Shown: positions 58,925 through 64,000 of the stretch, in pieces
Layout of the letters: every line of letters begins with the position of its first letter
Position numbering within the stretch: the stretch's first letter is position 1
From: Atherinomorus stipes
Lineage: Eukaryota > Chordata > Actinopteri > Atheriniformes > Atherinidae
Assembly (NCBI GenBank): GCA_023101725.1
Contig: JALJCO010013382.1
Location: 366,001 to 430,000 of the forward strand
Direction: 5' to 3'
Length of the DNA stretch: 64,000 nt
The notes under the pieces: generated by a model
Database searches by the model: none
Told to the model about the DNA's origin: nothing
The model's input: the letters and a program-made list of their open reading frames with translations, nothing else
Position numbers and translations under genes: made by a program

Positions 58925-59461
58925 GGTTATAATAGTTTTGGATTTTTAATTAGTTTCAGTTTTTATTTCGTTTTGACTTTTTGTTTTTCAATTCAGTTAG
59001 TTTTAGTTAGTTTTTTGAGCAGATTTGCTAGTTTTTTATTAGTTTCTATTTTTGGAAAATGTTTAGTTTTAGTTTAGTTTTTATTAGTTTCAGTGTTAGT
59101 TTTAGTTTTTTTGGGTTTTCTTTTCAGTAAATTATAGGTGTTTGTCTGGTGTGACATTCAAAATCATCAGAAAGTCACTTGGAGTAAAACCAGTAGACTA
59201 AAGTAAAAAGATTAAATAGAAATAGATTTCAAATCAACTCAAAAGGCTTATGTATTATATTAATTTACAAAGACTAAAACTAAGGATGTTTCTGCAATAA
59301 TTTTAGTTAGTTTTAGTTAGTTTTGTAAAGATATGATACAGTTTCAGTTAGTTATCGTTTTGTTAAAAACTGTCGTTTTTATTTCTATTTCAGTTAACTG
59401 AAATGTTTTTTCAATTTTAGTTTTAGTTTTTTCGTTAGTTTTAGTTAACTATAATAACCTT
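58925..59461. mobile_element. MITE-like element with flanking duplication
   Basis: The left end AAGGTTATAATAGTTTT pairs with the right end TTAACTATAATAACCTT. The interior is made of TTAGTTTTAGTT-type motifs on both sides. GGTTGCCATCAA occurs just left (58913-58924) and just right (59462-59473), a likely target-site duplication of about 10 bases. Confidence 0.75.
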
Positions 59462-59473
59462 GGTTGCCATCAA

Positions 59474-59600
59474 TGGGGAGAACATGCAAACTCCATATAA
59501 ACAGTCACTTTTCAAACCCTTCCCCAGCCAAGGCTAAAACCAGCAGCCTTCTTGCTGTTAGGCCACGGTGCTAACCACCATGCCACCATGCACCCTGAAT
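59474..59600. repeat. Dispersed fish repeat fragment
   Basis: GGGGAGAACATGCAAACTCC, CTTCTTGCTGTTAGGC and GGTGCTAACCACCATGCCAC are landmarks of a very common dispersed fish repeat. Its class is not asserted here. Confidence 0.5.
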
Positions 59601-62590
59601 AGCAATCTTGCCTCTAACACATTTTCTGCCTGTGTGTAGATGTAAAAAATGATCTGTGATCATGATAGCATAACAGTGGTCAGAGTTCAAACAAAGGAAA
59701 CAGAAATGGTCCTGTGGTGTAAGGGTTAAACAGAAGTGGTATTTTAGTGCCTGTCCCTTCAGTTCAGAAACCCCACACTGTCATTTTGACTACTTTTTCA
59801 TACAGCATCTCTCAGTCACTGAAAGTGGTTAGAAAACATTCACATATTTTGTCCAATTATTTTTGTTTCAGAATCCATGCAGCTTCCATCAAATCATTGA
59901 AAATGAAGCAATGTGAAGCAAAAACATTACAATGTCAAGAGCGGACACCTTTTTCACGTCTGTTACTGTAACTACACTCAGACCTTCATCATTTTCATTA
60001 TTAAACTATGATCAAACTGTATGCATCAGTGGTGAACTGCACAAATGATACAACTTCTCACTGCAAAACAGGAAACTGCCACAAAAAACAAGTGTTTTGA
60101 TTCACATACAGGAAAACAGTCCTTAATGTGAGAGATGAAATCAAAGAGTTCAAGAAAATAATGAGAGGATGATTGAGGAAGGTGCACCAAAGTGTTTGAC
60201 AATGGCTAACTTGTATTTTGTGTTGCTGTGACGTCTGTAGAGTTTCCAGCTAAGATGTCAGTATTTAAATCAGCAACATGGTTGAGACAGATAAAAGAGG
60301 TCAAGCCAGCTGCAACCACAACCCAAAAGCTAGAACCAGCACAAACCCAGAGACCAGGCAAGCAAGAGGGATGTGAACCAGTTTCTCTTTTAGTTTATTG
60401 TACATTCATTAACTCAACTCAACTCAGATTTTTCATTTAATGCTGCTGAGTAACAATTTCCAGAAGAGATGTTTGCGAGATCAATAAATTCACCTGTTAT
60501 TATTATAACGTGTGTTCATGCAGTGAAGTTGTGCAATACCCTCACAGTGACACAGGAAGTCAAACCCACAGATAATGGACCTCATTCACCAAGACCTTCA
60601 GAATTCTTTTTAATTCCTTCTTATGAAATTTCATAAGAAAACTCTTTGTCAGATTCATGAACATATAGTTAGATCACAAAATTATTCGCATTTTTGCTCT
60701 TGGAAAATGAAAGAAAATGCTAACTAATTTGCATGAGTAAATGATTAAAAAAAGCCCATTAAAGCTGATGAGACTGATGGATGCAGACAGATGAGGAAAA
60801 TGTAAGTATTATTAATACAGCAACGGACCAAGACACATCCTTATCCTCCTGATAAAACACTGTTGATTACATTTTTAATTATTGAAAGATGTGTACAACT
60901 TCTAGTCTCACTCGTCTTACACCACTGCTTTGTCAACCTTTTAGCTGTTTAGTACAGCATAACAACTTTGATCTGTTTTCTAGCTGACTTCTTTCTAACT
61001 AAACCTGTCAGGATGTGGACATAATTTGATATTAACCTCAATAAATAAAAGTAACAAACAATGCGTAGAGTCTGTTTTCTTCTCTGCATGGGTGTGGATT
61101 GTATATGTGCAAATTATCATGTCAGTGGACATTACTGCATTATACAATACACTGCCAAAGAGAGCATCACTGTCTGCCTGTGGAAGTAAAATAATGTATA
61201 TGAAAATATTGTCATTTTTCTTTAATAATTAATGCATCAGAGTGTTGAAACAATTTTATTACACTTCTTAAAAAAACATCACCCTTATGTTGGCTTTAAT
61301 AAATGGACTCAAATTACTGACAATTCCCAATATTAGTGTAAATAAAAAAAAATGTTAGGATTCAAACATTGAGATAGCTATTTAGACTAATATCTAGCAA
61401 ATAAGTCATTACAAAACCATAAACAGTGTTTAAGGTGAACAACAGTGCAGTTTTATTGTAAAAAAAAAAAAAAAAAAACTAAAGGAAAAACAGTTTAAAT
61501 AATAAATATACATACATACTGTACATAAATATGATGCTTATTTACAACAGCAGAGCATAAACAGTGATTTTTGTTGGAGCAAATTGTAGCATGAAGTCAT
61601 TATTTTCTTTAAGCTCAAAGTAAAAAAAAATCCATATGTACAATAAGGATATACGTCTGACTTACTGAAATGATGGAATGTAACGATCAATTTATTAAGC
61701 ATCACCAGCCATCTAAGCCAAGTATCACCACAATCCATGATATTGTGGGTTGGGGGGGGGGGGGGGGGGGGGGGGGGGCAACACAGAACTCTGGTACACA
61801 TGACAGGTGGACGTAGTAACTTTAATTTATACACACATGCATTTTACTGGTGCTAATCTGCTGAACTTCATACATACTTGCATAGAAACAGTCAGTCTCT
61901 GACTGCACTGAAGAAGAACAGCATCATGATACAACATGGGACCAACTGTCAACGTTGGCGAGTTTAAATCAGATCCAGATGGACTTCAAGTTTGTGCATC
62001 ACTGTTGGATTTGACTGAGCTGCTTCACCAAAACATCAGACTTCTGATTGGCCAAAAAAGACGGGGATCAGCATGTTTTGGTTTGCCTCCTGGCAGGATT
62101 TTAATGGTGTCTGACAGTTTTCATGTGGACAAAGATTTTCCCGCATAAATGTGCTGAGAGAAGAAAAATTATGCTCTGCAAAATACATGTACATGCATGT
62201 GGACATGTGTGGGAATCGTCAGCTGAGGAGCAGGTGTAACTGGAGCAGGAAGTATTTAAGACAGAATACACAAGGAGATAAAATGTGCTAAATAGAACAG
62301 GAAACAAGTCCAACACACAGAGAACTCAACCTGAACTTACTGACAGTCCAAAATAAAATCTAAAAAACAGATTGAGGAAATAATACAACGATAAAAAATA
62401 CAAATCTATTAAGAACTAAACCTAGAACCAAAACCTCACAGAGCATGACAGTAAGCACACATGCATGAACAGTGATAATGAGACAAAACCAAGCAAGATG
62501 CAGTGAGAGGAGGTTAAAGCCTCCTGTTGTTAATCTGAGAGGAGTAAAAACAGCTGATTATCAGTTCTAACTTGTGAAAGAATAAGTAAA
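59600..62590. other. Intergenic space with an A-run and a long poly-G run
   Basis: No gene recognised. About 60590-60665 shows the TTATGAAATTTCATAAGAA palindrome of a dispersed element. A run of 18-19 A lies near 61460 and an uninterrupted run of 27 G lies at 61752-61778. Confidence 0.4.
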
Positions 62591-62599
62591 CACATTTAA

Positions 62600-62818
62600 T
62601 CAAACAAGAGATGTCATCTTTTTCTGAACTGCAGCGTAGAGATGATCTGGATTGTCGCTGGTGTGCGTTATGCTGCTCTCTGGCTGCTGGCTGCCGTCCT
62701 GCTCTGAGACAGATGAAGGTCCAGGTCTCCGCTTGAAGAAGTTCATTTCTTCATAATTTTGTTCTTCATTTGTGTTATTTGCCGGCATCTTTAAACTAAG
62801 TCTATCATATATATGATT
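62600..62818 (-). CDS. Orphan cytoplasmic-tail exon of a siglec-like gene
   Basis: Begins after a CAG acceptor and reads NHIYDRLSLKMPANNTNEEQ, later NYEEMNFFKRRPGPSSVSEQ and DHLYAAVQKK, 72 residues plus stop. It is homologous to the tail exon at 46991-47224 (EELSLQIPANNPGEE, YEDINFLRPGALPVS, DLYSQV). Tyrosines are kept but strict ITIM spacing is weakened (HLYAAV, NYEEM). No Ig or TM exon lies between it and the next tail exon 762 bases upstream. It is therefore an alternative last exon of a gene to the right, or a remnant. Confidence 0.65.
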   Translation of the reverse strand, partial: NHIYDRLSLKMPANNTNEEQNYEEMNFFKRRPGPSSVSEQDGSQQPESSITHTSDNPDHLYAAVQKKMTSLV

Positions 62819-63579
62819 CTGTGGAAAAATGTGTTGAAAAAAAACTGTGGTGAGCTGGATCCTTTCGCGCTTAATTAAATACTGATTATCGTTCACTAAA
62901 TGGTCATTGAATAACATTAAAGTATTAATGAAAAGCTGAATTAAACTTGGCTTCCCTTTTTAAATTTTGCATGAGTTTACAGGTTCATATAGGTGGGTTT
63001 AACTCATTTTTTTGGTAACACTTCAAGATAAGGTACGAAAAATTGTGCTTTGTTATATGAGAATGACATCACAAACCAGGAACTAATGAACAGCTAACCA
63101 GTGCTTACTGGTGAACATACAGCCCAGGCTTATCAAGGGACTACTAATTAGTTCAGGTCAATTTTTCACGCTAACGTTTATTTCTTGTATTTTATCGTAG
63201 CTTATTTCTGTCTCTATTAAATTATTTTGATTTCTTTTGTTTTAGTTTGATTGTAATAAACCTTTAGTGTGTGGTCTGCACCTCACAGCACTTTGAACTG
63301 TCTTTTGTATGAAATGTACAAATAAACTTACCTAACCAAAGAAGCCGCTGGCATATATAATATGCAAAATCGGTTTAAAGATAACTTATCGCACAACAAC
63401 AACCGTGTGAAGCAAGAACAAGTAGCAAAACCACATGAGCTGCAGAATAAATTAGCTCAGACCTTCTGGTCATTAACATGTGAGCAGAAACACATCAGAA
63501 TCTCTGTGTATTTTAATATTAACTTACTCCTGTGTTTATAAAAATTATATCCAGCTATGCAGAATGTAAATGTATGAGA

Positions 63580-63792
63580 TCAGACACCTGAATATATTTT
63601 CTTCACCTGTATGTTGTGATCCTTCGGGCCGTCGGCCGTCAGTATTGAGTCGTATTCTGGTTCAGACACTTTGACCTGTGAACTCTCCTGCTGCTGTCTG
63701 CTGTCCAGCACTGAGGTGGACGAAGGTTCAGGTCTGTGCTTGAAGTGATCCATTTCTTCATAAAATACTTCTCCTTGTGCTTGATTTCCATT
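63580..63792 (-). CDS. Second orphan cytoplasmic-tail exon of a siglec-like gene
   Basis: Starts NGNQAQGEVFYEEMDHFKHR after a CAG acceptor, continues PEPSSTSVLDSRQQQESS and SEPEYDSILTADGP, and stops at 63580: 70 residues. The order of motifs matches the other two tail exons. VFYEEM and EYDSIL keep tyrosines; the C-terminal Tyr seen in the paralogues (DLYSQV, HLYAAV) is replaced by DHNIQV. Upstream exons would lie beyond the right edge of the window. Confidence 0.65.
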   Translation of the reverse strand, partial: NGNQAQGEVFYEEMDHFKHRPEPSSTSVLDSRQQQESSQVKVSEPEYDSILTADGPKDHNIQVKKIYSGV

Positions 63793-64000
63793 CTGCGGGA
63801 AAACATTTTGAACACGAAATATAGCCAGTTGGATCCCTAAAGTACCATTAAATAATGATTCATTCTCACTAACTTGCCCCATTTTAGCTGGTAAGGCACA
63901 AACTGATTTCTAATCAGCTGTGAAGCTTTCTCAAGTGCAACAAAAACTGAAATGTCATTAACTGTCCTTTATTGATCCATTTGATCATTTAATGTACGGA

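Overview
The window is nuclear DNA from a ray-finned fish, most likely a percomorph teleost. The evidence is GT-AG introns, vertebrate protein families, and dense fish-type Tc1/mariner, hAT-like MITE, RTE and L2-like LINE debris. No operons or prokaryotic signals are present. All exon models were built by hand from reading frame, GT-AG sites and intron phase.

Layout. (1) 822-10773, plus: the last nine exons of DCAF11, a WD40 substrate receptor of CUL4-DDB1 ligases; its 5' end lies to the left of the window. (2) 12532-15474, plus: two-exon FITM1, an ER membrane protein of the lipid-droplet pathway. (3) 15630-22699, minus: complete 11-exon PSME1 (PA28-alpha), a proteasome activator, tail-to-tail with FITM1. 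(4) 22960-30780: a repeat-filled spacer ending in a CpG- and G-rich stretch. (5) 30782-42755, plus: complete 11-exon mitochondrial PCK2. (6) 46991-53439, minus: a siglec/CD22-like receptor gene (leader, V-set, three C2-type exons, TM, ITIM/ITSM tail) with frame breaks in two Ig exons. (7) 53900-62600: a repeat-rich spacer with reverse-transcriptase fragments. (8) 62600-62818 and 63580-63792, minus: two further cytoplasmic-tail exons of the same receptor family.

DCAF11, FITM1, PSME1 and PCK2 are also neighbours in mammals (human 14q11.2-q12), so this is an old gene block with changed order and orientation. The four genes do unrelated jobs: ubiquitin ligase targeting, lipid storage, peptide generation and mitochondrial PEP synthesis. 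The siglec-like cluster beside them is immune and evolving quickly.

Main points for a second look: FITM1 has lost both catalytic histidines known from the FIT family. The siglec-like gene carries frame breaks and an exact 118-bp intragenic duplication. The PSME1 upstream region carries ISRE-like, GAS and ZNF143/THAP11-like sites. PCK2 intron 1 holds a roughly 1.1-kb degenerate array that shares its unit and flank with a short copy in the spacer. I found no wholly new gene system.
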